Source: Streptomyces longispororuber (lineage in GTDB: Bacteria > Actinomycetota > Actinomycetes > Streptomycetales > Streptomycetaceae). From it: a DNA stretch of 64,000 nucleotides. The position numbers and the translations under genes are program-made. Of the stretch, positions 40,832 to 51,841 are shown piece by piece (positions within the stretch are counted from its first letter, which is position 1; the number at the start of each line of letters is the position of its first letter). A model generated the notes under the pieces. The model was given only the letters and a program-made list of their open reading frames with translations, did not search any database and was not told the origin of the DNA. The DNA is taken from contig NZ_BNBT01000016.1 in the NCBI RefSeq assembly GCF_014656095.1, positions 23,396 to 87,395 of the forward strand, read 5' to 3'.

Positions 40832-41638
40832 TCATGCGTCGGCGCGCTCTCCCACCACCACCGTCGCGTACAGCTCCTCGTCGGTGACGACGCGCGGCGC
40901 GAGCCCCGCGTCCGTGACGGCCGCGACCGCCGCGGGCACCTGCCGCTCGCTCGTCTCGAAGAGCAGCAGGCCCCCGGGCGCCAGCCACCGCGGCGCGTCC
41001 GCGGTCACCCGCCGCAGCACGTCGAGCCCGTCCGCGCCGCCGTCGAGCGCGACGCGCGCCTCGTGGTCGCGGGCCTCGGCGGGCAGCAGCGCGACCTCGC
41101 CGGACGGGACGTAGGGCACGTTGGCGAGCAGGACGTCGGTCCGCCCGCGCAGCGCCGCGGGCAGCGCCGCGTACAGATCGCCCTCGTGGACATGGCCCCC
41201 GAGCGGGCCCACGTTACGGCGGGCACAGGCGACGGCGGCCGGGTCGATGTCGGCGGCGTGCAGTTCGGCGCGGCCGAGGGCCGTGGTGAGCGCGGCGCCC
41301 AGGGCGCCCGACCCGCAGCACAGGTCCACGACGACGGCACCGGGTGCCGCGAGCGCGGCCGCCTCGCGGACGAGGGCCTCGGTGCGACGGCGCGGCACGA
41401 AGACGCCGGGGTCGACGGCGACGCGCAGCCCCGCGAACTCGGCCCAGCCCAGGACGTGTTCCAGCGGCAGCCCACTCGCCCGCCGGACCACCAGGGCATC
41501 GAGTTCCGCGGGCGTCGCCGCGGCGGCCACCAGCAGGTCCGCCTCCTCCTCCGCGAACACGCAGCCCGCGGCGCGCAGCCGCGCCACCGCGTCCGCGTAA
41601 GCCGGGCGGTCGACGTCGGGCCGGACGGATGGCGGCAT
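40832..41638 (-). CDS. Putative protein N5-glutamine methyltransferase (PrmC-like)
   Basis: This 268-residue PrmC/HemK-type enzyme has an N-terminal helical domain (about 8-70), the linker GWAEFAGLRVAVDPGVFVPR with the family's F.VPR, SAM motif VVDLCCGSGALGAAL (about 98-112), and NVPYVP near 170 in place of the usual NPPY. Classical PrmC methylates release factor glutamine. The Asn-Val-Pro-Tyr variant marks a streptomycete side group with an unproven target. ATG 41638 is used. No prfA gene lies beside it, unlike true prmC operons. Confidence 0.85.
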   Translation of the reverse strand: MPPSVRPDVDRPAYADAVARLRAAGCVFAEEEADLLVAAAATPAELDALVVRRASGLPLEHVLGWAEFAGLRVAVDPGVFVPRRRTEALVREAAALAAPGAVVVDLCCGSGALGAALTTALGRAELHAADIDPAAVACARRNVGPLGGHVHEGDLYAALPAALRGRTDVLLANVPYVPSGEVALLPAEARDHEARVALDGGADGLDVLRRVTADAPRWLAPGGLLLFETSERQVPAAVAAVTDAGLAPRVVTDEELYATVVVGERADA

Positions 41639-41931
41639 GCGGGGGCCTTTCAGCGGGACGGGCAGGACGGGCAGCACTCCTAGTACGAGTGGTGACGAGC
41701 AGTACCAGCAGTACGGAAAGGGAGTTCAGTAGTACGGAGAGGGGGCCGGGCCCGCGGTGCGGCGGGCAGAGAACCACCCTATCCGGCACCCGGCGGCGCC
41801 ATGTGGGCCGTCCCACCCGCCACGGACACGGCGGCCGTGCCCTTCCGCACCGTCGCCGCGCGCGACATGAAGGGGCGCTTCTCATGGGCCACTCCCGTAC
41901 GGGGAGGGCAACGGCCCCGCCCGGACGGCGC

Positions 41932-41960
41932 GGTGCCCCGCACAGGGTGTGCGGGGCACC
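41932..41960. terminator. Perfect 12-bp hairpin terminator
   Basis: GGTGCCCCGCAC-AGGGT-GTGCGGGGCACC lies 45 bases beyond the stop of the minus-strand padR gene. The rest of the 366-base gap 41639-42004 holds AGTAC-rich near-repeats (41676-41740) upstream of the PrmC-like gene and no gene that I can support. Confidence 0.75.
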
Positions 41961-42004
41961 AGGACGGCCGCGCTCCGGATACGGGCGGCGCGGCCCGCGG
42001 CACC

Positions 42005-42637
42005 TCAGTCCTCATCGGCGAGGATCAGGTACAGCTTCTTGCGGGCGTCGTTGATGACGGTCAGCGCCTTGTCGCGCTGCTCCTTGGAGCCGGTCTTCCA
42101 GACCTGGCCGAACGCCTCCATCAGGCCGAAGCCGGCCTGCCGGATCTCGCTGAGGGCCTCCCAGTCGGCGCCTCGCCCGGAGTCCTCCCAGGGCGCCTCG
42201 GGCCCCTCGTCCGCCGCCGCGCGGCCGGAGTCGGTGAGCGAGAAGAGCTTCTTGCCGCCCTCGCTCGCGCTGGCGATCAGACCCTCGTCCTCCAGGAGCT
42301 GGAGGGTCGGGTAGACGGAGCCGGGGCTGGGCTTCCACGCCCCGCCGCTGCGCTCGGCGATCTCCTGGATCATCTCGTAGCCGTGCATCGGCCGGTCCTT
42401 GAGCAGCGCCAGGATGGACGCGCGGACGTCGCCGCGCCGGGCCCGGCCGCGCGGACCGCGCCCGCCGCCGCGCCCGCCCCAGGGGCCGGGGCCGCCGAAG
42501 CCGGGCCCGAAGGGGCCGAACGCCGCACGCCGCCCCTCGAAGCCGCCCCGGCCCTCGGGCCCGGGTCCGTGGGGTCCGCGGCCGCGGCCCCGCCTGTGCT
42601 CGTGCTCGTAACCGTGTTCATAACCGTGGGAACGCAT
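42005..42637 (-). CDS. PadR family transcriptional regulator
   Basis: This 210-residue repressor has the PadR winged helix at about 70-150: DVRASILALLKDRPMHGYEM, then GAWKPSPGSVYPTLQLLEDEG and KKLFSLTDSGR. A helical dimerisation tail follows (about 165-210). The first 68 residues are an unusual His/Gly/Arg/Pro-rich extension (GYEHGYEHEHRRGRGRG), seen in some actinobacterial PadR proteins and possibly metal-binding. Ribosome site AAAGGA precedes ATG 42637. Palindromes at 42815-42850 in the divergent promoter are likely its operators, pointing to autoregulation and perhaps control of phzF. Confidence 0.9.
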   Translation of the reverse strand: MRSHGYEHGYEHEHRRGRGRGPHGPGPEGRGGFEGRRAAFGPFGPGFGGPGPWGGRGGGRGPRGRARRGDVRASILALLKDRPMHGYEMIQEIAERSGGAWKPSPGSVYPTLQLLEDEGLIASASEGGKKLFSLTDSGRAAADEGPEAPWEDSGRGADWEALSEIRQAGFGLMEAFGQVWKTGSKEQRDKALTVINDARKKLYLILADED

Positions 42638-42814
42638 GTCGGTCAGTCCTTTCCTCGTTCCATGGTGTCGCCGCGAACGGTCGCGGCGCCTGATCGGTGA
42701 CCACGCCCCTGATCGGCGGCTTCGCCGCCAGGAACCGCGTCGGTCACATCGCCGACCACCGACTCGCCGTGCCGTGCGGCGCCGCCGTCGAGCAGCGCCA
42801 CCGCCGGCAGTGAC

Positions 42815-42850
42815 ATCGTTGATCAGTCGCGATGCCTCAACGATATATCG
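42815..42850. promoter_or_regulatory. PadR-type operator cluster
   Basis: ATCGTTGA (42815-42822) and TCAACGAT (42837-42844) form a perfect inverted pair, overlapped by the palindrome CGATATATCG (42841-42850). The AT-rich site stands out in this GC-rich genome and lies in the 350-base gap between padR and phzF. ATATCG-like palindromes are typical for PadR. Confidence 0.65.
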
Positions 42851-42987
42851 GAACAGTACGTACGACAAGGCCTGAGCCGCCAAGCAGCGAAAAAGAAGCC
42901 ACCGAGCCAGGCGACCTCACCAACTAAGGCCAGTCATGCCGGATTGGCCTTGGCAAGACGCCCTGGTGGCTCCCTAGGGTCGTCCTC

Positions 42988-43815
42988 ATGACCACATCCC
43001 CACGGACACGCATCCGTGTCGTCGACGCCTTCGCCGAGCGCCCCTTCACCGGGAACCCGGCCGGAGTGCTGCTCCTCGACGCGTTCCCGGACGACGACTG
43101 GCTCCAGCGGGTGGCCGCCGAGGTGAACCATGCGGAGACCGCCTTCGCCCACCCGCTGCCCGCGGGCGGCACGGCCGACTGGGCACTGCGCTGGTTCACG
43201 CCCGCCACCGAGGTCGACCTGTGCGGCCACGCCACGCTGGCCACCGCGCACGTCCTGCGCTCCACCGGCGCCGCGGCCGGTCCGGTGCGGTTCGCCACCC
43301 GGTCCGGGGTGCTCACCGCCACCGCCCACCCGGACGGCTCCGTCACGCTCGACTTCCCGACGGCGCCGCTCACCCCCGCCGCCGTCCCGGACGGCGTGGC
43401 CGAGGCCCTGGGCGCCGAGCCGCTGTCGGCGTACGACACCGGGCCGCACCTCGGCGACCTGCTGGTCGAGCTGGCCGACGAGCGGACCGTGCGCGCGCTC
43501 ACGCCGGACCACAAGGCCCTGGTCGCGCAGTCGGAGCGCGGCATCATCGCGACGGCCCGGGCGGAGGACCCCGCGCGCGGGTACGACTTCGTCTCGCGCG
43601 GCTTCTTCCCGCGCGTCGGCATCGACGAGGACCCGGTCACGGGCAGCGCGCACACCGCCCTCGCGCCGTTCTGGTCCGAACGCCTGGGCCGCGCCGACCT
43701 CACCGGCCTCCAGGCCTCGGCCCGCTCCGGCCTGGTCCGCACCGGCCTGCGCGGCGACCGCACCCTGCTGACGGGCCGCGCGGTCACCGTCATCGAGGGG
43801 GACCTGCTGGCCTGA
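42988..43815 (+). CDS. PhzF family isomerase
   Basis: This 275-residue protein of the PhzF/diaminopimelate-epimerase-like fold has two similar domains. Family marks are DAFAERPFTGNPAGVLLL (about 13-30), the catalytic glutamate in NHAETAF (about E50), TEVDLCGHATLATAHVL (about 72-88) and EDPVTGSAHTALAPFW (about 214-229). PhzF isomerises dihydrohydroxyanthranilate in phenazine synthesis; most homologues, like this one without phenazine genes nearby, have unknown substrates. ATG 42988. It is divergent from padR and may be under its control. Confidence 0.92.
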   Translation: MTTSPRTRIRVVDAFAERPFTGNPAGVLLLDAFPDDDWLQRVAAEVNHAETAFAHPLPAGGTADWALRWFTPATEVDLCGHATLATAHVLRSTGAAAGPVRFATRSGVLTATAHPDGSVTLDFPTAPLTPAAVPDGVAEALGAEPLSAYDTGPHLGDLLVELADERTVRALTPDHKALVAQSERGIIATARAEDPARGYDFVSRGFFPRVGIDEDPVTGSAHTALAPFWSERLGRADLTGLQASARSGLVRTGLRGDRTLLTGRAVTVIEGDLLA

Positions 43816-43821
43816 CCCGCG

Positions 43822-43926
43822 CACGGCCCCCGCCGCAGCGGCTTCCCCCGCGCCGGCACGAGCGGCCCCCATCGCAGCGGCTCCCCCTGCCCCGGCACGT
43901 GCGGCCCCCGCCGCAGCGGCTTCCCC
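43822..43926. repeat. About 38-bp direct repeat, three copies
   Basis: CGGCCCCCGCCGCAGCGGCTTCCCC recurs at about 43824, 43863 (with changes) and 43902. The last copy ends four bases before the stop of the convergent CPBP gene. The repeats fill the whole gap between phzF and that gene. Confidence 0.8.
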
Positions 43927-43929
43927 GCG

Positions 43930-44820
43930 TCACGCGGTGGGCAGCCACCCGACCTTGCCCGCGAGCAGCCCGTAGCCCACGAAGGCGCCGATGTCGAGCA
44001 GCGAGTGGGCCACCACCAGCGGCCCGACCCGGCCCCAGCGCCGGTAGAGCAGCACGAACACCACGCCCATCGCCATGTTCCCGATGAACCCGCCGATGCC
44101 CTGGTACAGGTGGTACGACCCGCGCAGCACCGAGCTCGCCGCCAGCGCGGCCGTCGGCGTCCACCCGAGCTGGCCGAGCCTGCGCAGCAGATAGCCGACG
44201 ACGAGCACTTCCTCAAGGACCGCGTTCTGCAGCGCCGACAGGACGAGCACCGGGTACTTCCACCACACGTCCGGGAGGTTCTCCGGGACCACCGTGAGGT
44301 TGAAGCCGAGGCCGCGGGCCGCCAGGTAGAAGGCGATGCCCGTCGACCCGATGACGGCGGCGACCGCGGCCCCGCGGCCGAGGTCCGGCCACGGCCGCGT
44401 CCGGTCGAAGCCGACGGCCCGCAGCCCCGAGCCCTCGCGCAGCAGGAAGTGCGCGACCAGCACGACGGGCACCAGCGCGGTCGCGATGCCGAAGAGCTGC
44501 CACGCCAGGTCGAGCCAGGGCCGCCCCGGCGCCGCCGAGGTGTTCATCCGGGCGGCCTGTTCGTCCAGGCCGCCCGGCCTGGTGACCGACCCGATGAAGC
44601 TGATCAACGACGACACCCCGCTCGCACCCAGCGACAGCGCGAGCACCAGCAGCGTCTCGTGGCCGAGGAACCGTCGCGAGAGCCTCGTCTCGGGAAGGAC
44701 ACCGGCCGTCGGCCCCGGCTCCGCTCGCACTGCTGCCTCCACTGGCGTGTTCCGCCTCGTCGCTCGCGTGCCGCCCGCGCCGCCGTCGTCCCGGGGCGGC
44801 GGGCGCACCTGGGTCGTCAC
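43930..44820 (-). CDS. CPBP family intramembrane metalloprotease
   Basis: This 296-residue membrane protein has six to eight helices. The CPBP/Abi motifs are present: EEVLVVGYLLRRLG (about 204-217, the paired glutamates), then LRGSYHLYQG with the histidine near 239 and HSLLD with the last histidine near 277. CPBP proteases include CaaX-processing enzymes and bacteriocin self-immunity proteins. No target gene is obvious here. The N-terminal 50 residues are low complexity. GTG 44820 has a weak ribosome site; a later start near residue 40 is possible. Confidence 0.87.
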   Translation of the reverse strand: MTTQVRPPPRDDGGAGGTRATRRNTPVEAAVRAEPGPTAGVLPETRLSRRFLGHETLLVLALSLGASGVSSLISFIGSVTRPGGLDEQAARMNTSAAPGRPWLDLAWQLFGIATALVPVVLVAHFLLREGSGLRAVGFDRTRPWPDLGRGAAVAAVIGSTGIAFYLAARGLGFNLTVVPENLPDVWWKYPVLVLSALQNAVLEEVLVVGYLLRRLGQLGWTPTAALAASSVLRGSYHLYQGIGGFIGNMAMGVVFVLLYRRWGRVGPLVVAHSLLDIGAFVGYGLLAGKVGWLPTA

Positions 44821-44926
44821 AGCTTGCCCGATGCCTCCGGCGGGCAGTCGGCCGACCCGCGCTCACGCCGTCACGCACACGCCCGGGATGTGGTCCCGCG
44901 CCCCGCGGTCCGTGCCGTACGCCTTC

Positions 44927-45019
44927 ACGTACGGGGCGCCGTCACACACGCAGCGCCGGTTCCGGCAGCCCCACGTACGGCACACCCTCACACACGCAAC
45001 GCCGGTTCCGGCAGCCCCA
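44927..45019. repeat. 46-bp duplication including a gene's 3' end
   Basis: ACGTACGG...CGCCGGTTCCGGCAGCCCC occurs at 44927-44971 and 44973-45019. The right copy encodes the last residues (GLPEPALRV) and stop of the ligase-like gene; the left copy repeats the same coding sequence beyond the stop, so the gene's tail was tandemly duplicated outward. Confidence 0.85.
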
Positions 45020-46505
45020 CCGGCCAGGTGTGCACCGGCTCCCCGGCGTGCATCAACGCGCTGTACCGGCGCGTGGTGGCGGCGAGCGCCGCCTCGCGCT
45101 CCAGGCCGCGCTCCAGTGCCCGGTGGTACGTCGCCGCCTGCCAGGACGCGCCGTTCACGCGCCGCCTGCACCGCTCGTCGATCACGCCCAGGTACAGGTC
45201 GCGGTCGGCGGGCTCCACGCCCCAGGCGTCGAGTCCGGCCGCGGCCAGCGGCAGCAGCTCGTCGCGCACCAGGTCGACGGCCGCCACCTCCGCGAGCCCG
45301 CCGTGCCGGCCGCGCCGCGGCCACTCCAGGCGGGCGTCGATGCCGTAGCGGCAGGCGGTGTCGAAGTTCCGGGCCGCCACCTCGAAGGGCAGCCGGGTCC
45401 ACACCGGCCGCGTCTCCTCGGCCAGCGCGCGCACCAGGCCGTAGTAGAAGGCGGCGTTGGCGATGACGTCGGTGACGGTGGGGCCCGCGGGCAGGACGCG
45501 GTTCTCCACGCGCAGGTGCGGCACGCCGTCGGCGATGCCGTACACCGGCCGGTTCCAGCGGTACACCGTACCGTTGAGCAGCGTCAGTTCGGCCAGCCGC
45601 GGCACCCCACCCTCGTCGAGCACGCGCTGCGGGTCCTCGTCCTCGCACAGCGGGATCAGCGCGGGGAAGTACCGCAGGTTCTCCTCGAACAGGTCGTACG
45701 CGCTGGTGATCCAGCGCTCGCCGAACCAACTGCGGGGCCGCACCCCCTGCGCCTGGAGCTCGGGCGGCCGCGTGTCCGTGGACTGCAGGAACAGCGGCGG
45801 CCGCGACTCCCGCCACAGCTCGCGCCCGAACAGGAACGGCGCGTTGGCGCCCACCGCCACCTGCGCGGCCGCGATCGCCTCCGCGGCGTTCCAGACGTCG
45901 GCGAACTTCCCCGGTGTGACCTGGAGGTGGAGCTGGACCGACGTGCACGCCGCCTCGGGAGCGATGGACGCCGACGAACACCGCAGCCGCTCCACGCCCT
46001 CGATGTCGAGCGCGAAGTGCTCCCCGCGGGCCGCCACCATCTGGTCGTTGAGCAGGGCGTAGCGGTCGTCGTCGGAGAGGTTCGCGGACACCAGGTCGGC
46101 CCGGCTCAAGGTCGGCAGAATACCGATCATCACGATGCCCGCGTCCACCTCGGCCGCTTTCCTGTGGGCATAGGAGAGACCCGTGCGCAGCTCCTCGGCG
46201 AGCTGGTCGAGAACACGGCCGCCGAGACGGTGCGGGGCGATGTTCACTTCCAGGTTGAACATTCCGAGTTCGGTCTGGAAATCGCGGCTCGCGATACGCT
46301 CGAGAACTTCTGCATTCATCATTCTCGGGGTGCCGTCGGGTCCCGTCAGATTCAGCTCTATCTCGAGGCCCAGCAGATTCTTGGGCCGGTCGAAGCGCCG
46401 CTCGTCGAGCATCCGCCCGAGCGCGTCGAGACACTGCTGGTGCTTGATCCGGTACAACTGGCGATCGGACAGGTCGTACGACCCCGCCTCGACCTTCTCC
46501 CCCAT
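44988..46505 (-). CDS. Glutamate-cysteine ligase-like enzyme
   Basis: This 505-residue protein is annotated in streptomycetes as glutamate-cysteine ligase (GCS2/EgtA-like carboxylate-amine ligase fold). Visible landmarks are LLGLEIELNLTGPDG (about 45-59, the acidic metal/ATP site), FNLEVNIAPHRLGG (about 84-97) and LQLHLQVTPGKFADVWNAAEA in parts. Actinomycetes make mycothiol rather than glutathione, so the product may be a precursor of ergothioneine-type or other gamma-glutamyl compounds; no egt genes flank it. GGAGGG precedes ATG 46505. Its 3' end lies in a 46-bp duplication. Confidence 0.8.
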   Translation of the reverse strand: MGEKVEAGSYDLSDRQLYRIKHQQCLDALGRMLDERRFDRPKNLLGLEIELNLTGPDGTPRMMNAEVLERIASRDFQTELGMFNLEVNIAPHRLGGRVLDQLAEELRTGLSYAHRKAAEVDAGIVMIGILPTLSRADLVSANLSDDDRYALLNDQMVAARGEHFALDIEGVERLRCSSASIAPEAACTSVQLHLQVTPGKFADVWNAAEAIAAAQVAVGANAPFLFGRELWRESRPPLFLQSTDTRPPELQAQGVRPRSWFGERWITSAYDLFEENLRYFPALIPLCEDEDPQRVLDEGGVPRLAELTLLNGTVYRWNRPVYGIADGVPHLRVENRVLPAGPTVTDVIANAAFYYGLVRALAEETRPVWTRLPFEVAARNFDTACRYGIDARLEWPRRGRHGGLAEVAAVDLVRDELLPLAAAGLDAWGVEPADRDLYLGVIDERCRRRVNGASWQAATYHRALERGLEREAALAATTRRYSALMHAGEPVHTWPVGLPEPALRV

Positions 46506-47002
46506 CGGAGCGTCCCTCCTCGCCTGGGCAGCACACAGCCCGGCCGCTGTGTACGGGGGATGATGCCCCGCCGTTGTGATCCATAACGCCCCGGCGGAGC
46601 CGCCCGCCCGGTAGGCTACGGAAAGGTGACGCGCGGCACATTCGCCGGGCATGCCGCACTGTGCAGATTCAATGCCTCCGGTTGTGGTCAAAAATACCGA
46701 CGAGAACCGGCCGACCGCACCGGCGAGAAACCCCGAGGTCAATCGTCCGGAACGGTTTGCGAATCAGGAGAAATCTCCCATAAGCGCGACCGGATGAAGC
46801 CTTGACCGGCATATGGGGAACGGCTAGCGGAAACTCTTCCTGAACACTTGTCGTATAAACTCCCTGGTTGAGGCAGAGAGTTGGCGCTCGCGGTCCCCCG
46901 CCCCCCGGGTCCCCTGCCCCCGCCCCCTCTGACCCCGAGCAGACAGCGCTGTCCGCACCTGCCCCCGCCCCGCCGTGCCTGTCGAATGAGAGGCGACCCA
47001 CC
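46506..47002. other. Gene-free divergent promoter region
   Basis: This 497-base gap separates the ligase-like gene and the plus-strand hypothetical gene. Its middle (46680-46870) is clearly less GC-rich than the surroundings. It contains TTGACC-N17-TAGCGG (46802-46830) and CTTGTCGTATAAAC (46849-46862). No open frame with coding character is visible. Confidence 0.6.
46802..46830 (+). promoter_or_regulatory. Candidate vegetative-type promoter
   Basis: TTGACC and TAGCGG are 17 bases apart, close to the HrdB consensus, about 170 bases upstream of the gene at 47003. The long leader that would result is a reason for caution. Confidence 0.35.
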
Positions 47003-47584
47003 ATGCCGCTGCATGTCCCCCCGGCTCCCGCCCCAGCTCTGCGCAGCGTCCTCACGGCCCTCGGTTCCCCCACCGCCGTCCGTGAGGCCCGCACCCCGTC
47101 CCTGCGTGCCGCCCAGGGCCCCGCCCGCCCCGAAACCCCGCTTCCGCTCCACGAGTTGGTCCACACGGCGGCGCCCGCCGCGGCCACGAAGCTCACCGGG
47201 TGGCGGTTCCTGATCCGCTCCGGCGAGCGCGCGGTGGCGGCGGCGGACACGATGCTCACGCCGGACGGCTGGGCGTTCTCGCACTTCTGCGAAGGCCCGT
47301 ACATCACCTCCACCGAGCGGGCGCTGCTGCACGCCGAGGCCCTGCCGCAGGCCTACCAGCCGCGGCTCCTGTCGGTGCCGGAGCTCTACATGCTCACCCT
47401 GTGGCTGCACGCCGACTGCACGACGGACGGCGCGAGCGGCCCGCTCGACCCCGCGGACGTGCTGGTGCCGCTCGCCCCCGCGCCCCCCGGCATCGCCGCC
47501 CACCGCCCGCACCGCGCCACCGACCTGCTGCCGGTACTCACCCACCGCCTGACCCCGGCCCCGCTGCTCACCTCACCCGCCTGA
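47003..47584 (+). CDS. Conserved hypothetical protein
   Basis: This 193-residue protein of unknown function opens with a Pro/Ala-rich segment (about 1-50), then a compact domain (about 60-135) with LTGWRFLIRSGERAVAAAD and TPDGWAFSHFCEGPYITSTE, and ends in a Pro/His-rich tail. Codon use is normal for the genome and AGAGG precedes ATG 47003. No signal peptide or membrane helix. Conserved-looking aromatic positions suggest a real fold, but I cannot name the family. Confidence 0.7.
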   Translation: MPLHVPPAPAPALRSVLTALGSPTAVREARTPSLRAAQGPARPETPLPLHELVHTAAPAAATKLTGWRFLIRSGERAVAAADTMLTPDGWAFSHFCEGPYITSTERALLHAEALPQAYQPRLLSVPELYMLTLWLHADCTTDGASGPLDPADVLVPLAPAPPGIAAHRPHRATDLLPVLTHRLTPAPLLTSPA

Positions 47585-47905
47585 CCACCCGCACCCGCCC
47601 GCCCACGTGCCCCGCCGCCCCCGGCCGCGGGGCACGGTGCTGCCCGGAATGCCCATCCGGACTAGCCCACTTCGGCCACGCCGAACCACCCGAAGGGACA
47701 GGGGAGTTGGACTGAACCGTCCGCGCGGGTGATACGTCCTTAAGCAGTAGGAAACCGGTGCCGCAAAATCCCTGCGGAATCACGCCCGTGGGGCAACACT
47801 GGACGGGACCGACTCGACCAACGGGGGAACGGGGGCGGCATGACCACCACATCAAGCCGTAGCACGGACGCGACCACCACCACTTCGCAGCGAAAGAACC
47901 CTCCC
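47585..47905. other. Intergenic stretch, no gene supported
   Basis: This gap of about 320 bases lies between two plus-strand genes. An in-frame ATG at 47840 could extend the next gene by 22 residues, but codons there have markedly poorer third positions. Nothing else stands out. Confidence 0.5.
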
Positions 47906-48112
47906 ATGTGCCAGCACCAGCCACCCTGCCCGACAGCCGAATCCGCCGACCGGGAGGCCGCGTCGCTCGTGGCGCACCACCCGGAGCAGGGCTGGAGTCT
48001 GCTGTGCAACGGCGTCCTGCTCTTCGAGGACACCGGTGAGCTGCTGCCGAACGGCGAGATCATCGCGCCGCACCGGCCGCTGGGCACGAGCCAGGTGATG
48101 ACGGCCGCCTGA
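47906..48112 (+). CDS. DUF5999 family protein
   Basis: This 68-residue protein begins MCQHQPPCPTAESADREAA and continues HHPEQGWSLLCNGVLLFEDT, the hallmark of actinobacterial DUF5999. The CQHQPPC cysteines may bind metal. Function is unknown, although small proteins of this type are common in streptomycetes. ATG 47906 is preferred over ATG 47840 because the conserved part starts with MCQHQ and the extra 22 codons (Thr/Ser-rich) have weak codon bias. Confidence 0.82.
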   Translation: MCQHQPPCPTAESADREAASLVAHHPEQGWSLLCNGVLLFEDTGELLPNGEIIAPHRPLGTSQVMTAA

Positions 48113-48193
48113 GCCGTCGGCACGAGCACACGACCGACGGAACAGCGCCTTCGCACCGAACCGGCACCTCACCGGACCGCTGCGAAACCCGAA

Positions 48194-48238
48194 AGGGCCG
48201 GCCCGGAGCACTTCTCCCGAAGTCTCCGAACCGGCCCT
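48194..48238. terminator. Hairpin terminator between convergent genes
   Basis: AGGGCCGG...CCGGCCCT (8-bp outer stem) encloses a second pairing GGAG...CTCC. It lies between the DUF5999 gene and gcvP, ending both. Confidence 0.65.
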
Positions 48239-48348
48239 GACTTGTGCGCGCCCCGCCCGGCCACCGTCACCCCGGACCCGGCAGGCGCCCCTCACCGACG
48301 GCCGACGCCCCGGCCCCGGCGGATTCCCGTGGCCCCGGCGAGGCGTCC

Positions 48349-51237
<2,889 letters not shown>

Positions 51238-51302
51238 GGCGGAGGCCTCCTGGTCTGGCACGACCTGCGAGGGGTACCACGGCGCGGGTACCCGTACGGC
51301 CT

Positions 51303-51520
51303 CCCCCTCTGTCATCTCAACCTGAGAGCTTCACAGGCCCGCCCAGGGCGGCCCTGCTTGCACCGTCGGTGAGGAAGGGATTCGAACGTGCCCGCCCGAC
51401 GCCCGCCCTGCTTTCCAGAGTGGCCTCATCCGTGCGGTACAGGGGCCTGAGAGATTCCGGGGAGGAGTTGCTCCTTCGGCGCTCCCCGGTGCTGCCACCG
51501 AAGAGCTCTCCCGCACGGGG
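51303..51520 (-). ncRNA. Tandem glycine riboswitch
   Basis: Read on the minus strand, the leader of gcvP contains CGGGAGAGCTC, GCGCCGAAGGAGCAA, AATCTCTCAGGC and ACTCTGGAAAGC in order: a complete first glycine aptamer. The second is more divergent: ACCGACGGTGCAAGC, AAGCTCTCAGG and ATGACAGAGGGGG. The layout is that of the actinobacterial gcv riboswitch. Glycine binding is expected to switch on gcvP expression; in other bacteria tandem aptamers act together. About 65 bases separate its end from the start codon, leaving room for an expression platform that sequesters or frees the ribosome site. Confidence 0.92.
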
Positions 51521-51630
51521 TCAACAGCCGCTTGCCAGCCTACCAGCGAGGTCCACACCCGATCCCTCGAGTGGCCGCCCGCCCCGAAGTGCTCTTTCGT
51601 AGTGATGACGACGTGATACGACAGCACGGA

Positions 51631-51790
51631 CAAGCACTGGTAACCAACGGTAAACACCGTAGGCACTACCAAACAGCGCTTAGCAGCACCAAGCACTGTG
51701 AAGTACCGCTAAGCATGGGTAAGGGCTACTAATCGCTACTAAGCACTGACAAGCACTGCTAAGCACGGCTAAGCACCGACAAGTGACATC
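51631..51790. repeat. Phased 10-bp repeats (AAGCACYGCT), about 16 units
   Basis: From 51631 the sequence falls into decamers such as AAGCACTGTG, AAGCACTGAC, AAGCACTGCT, AAGCACGGCT and AAGCACCGAC in strict 10-base register. Those at 51691-51780 are best conserved. The stretch is less GC-rich than its surroundings and ends about 50 bases upstream of the PRC-barrel gene. Confidence 0.9.
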
Positions 51791-51841
51791 AACCTCCGAC
51801 GAGCGAAAACCGGTCAGCCCGGCTGAGCAATGGGAGGGAAC

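Noticed and set aside
42988..43815. Phenazine biosynthesis cluster
   Set aside because: Only a lone phzF homologue is present; no other phz genes occur in the window.
51631..51790. Replication origin iterons
   Set aside because: The decamers are too short and degenerate, and no replication initiator gene is adjacent; they lie in front of a PRC-barrel gene.
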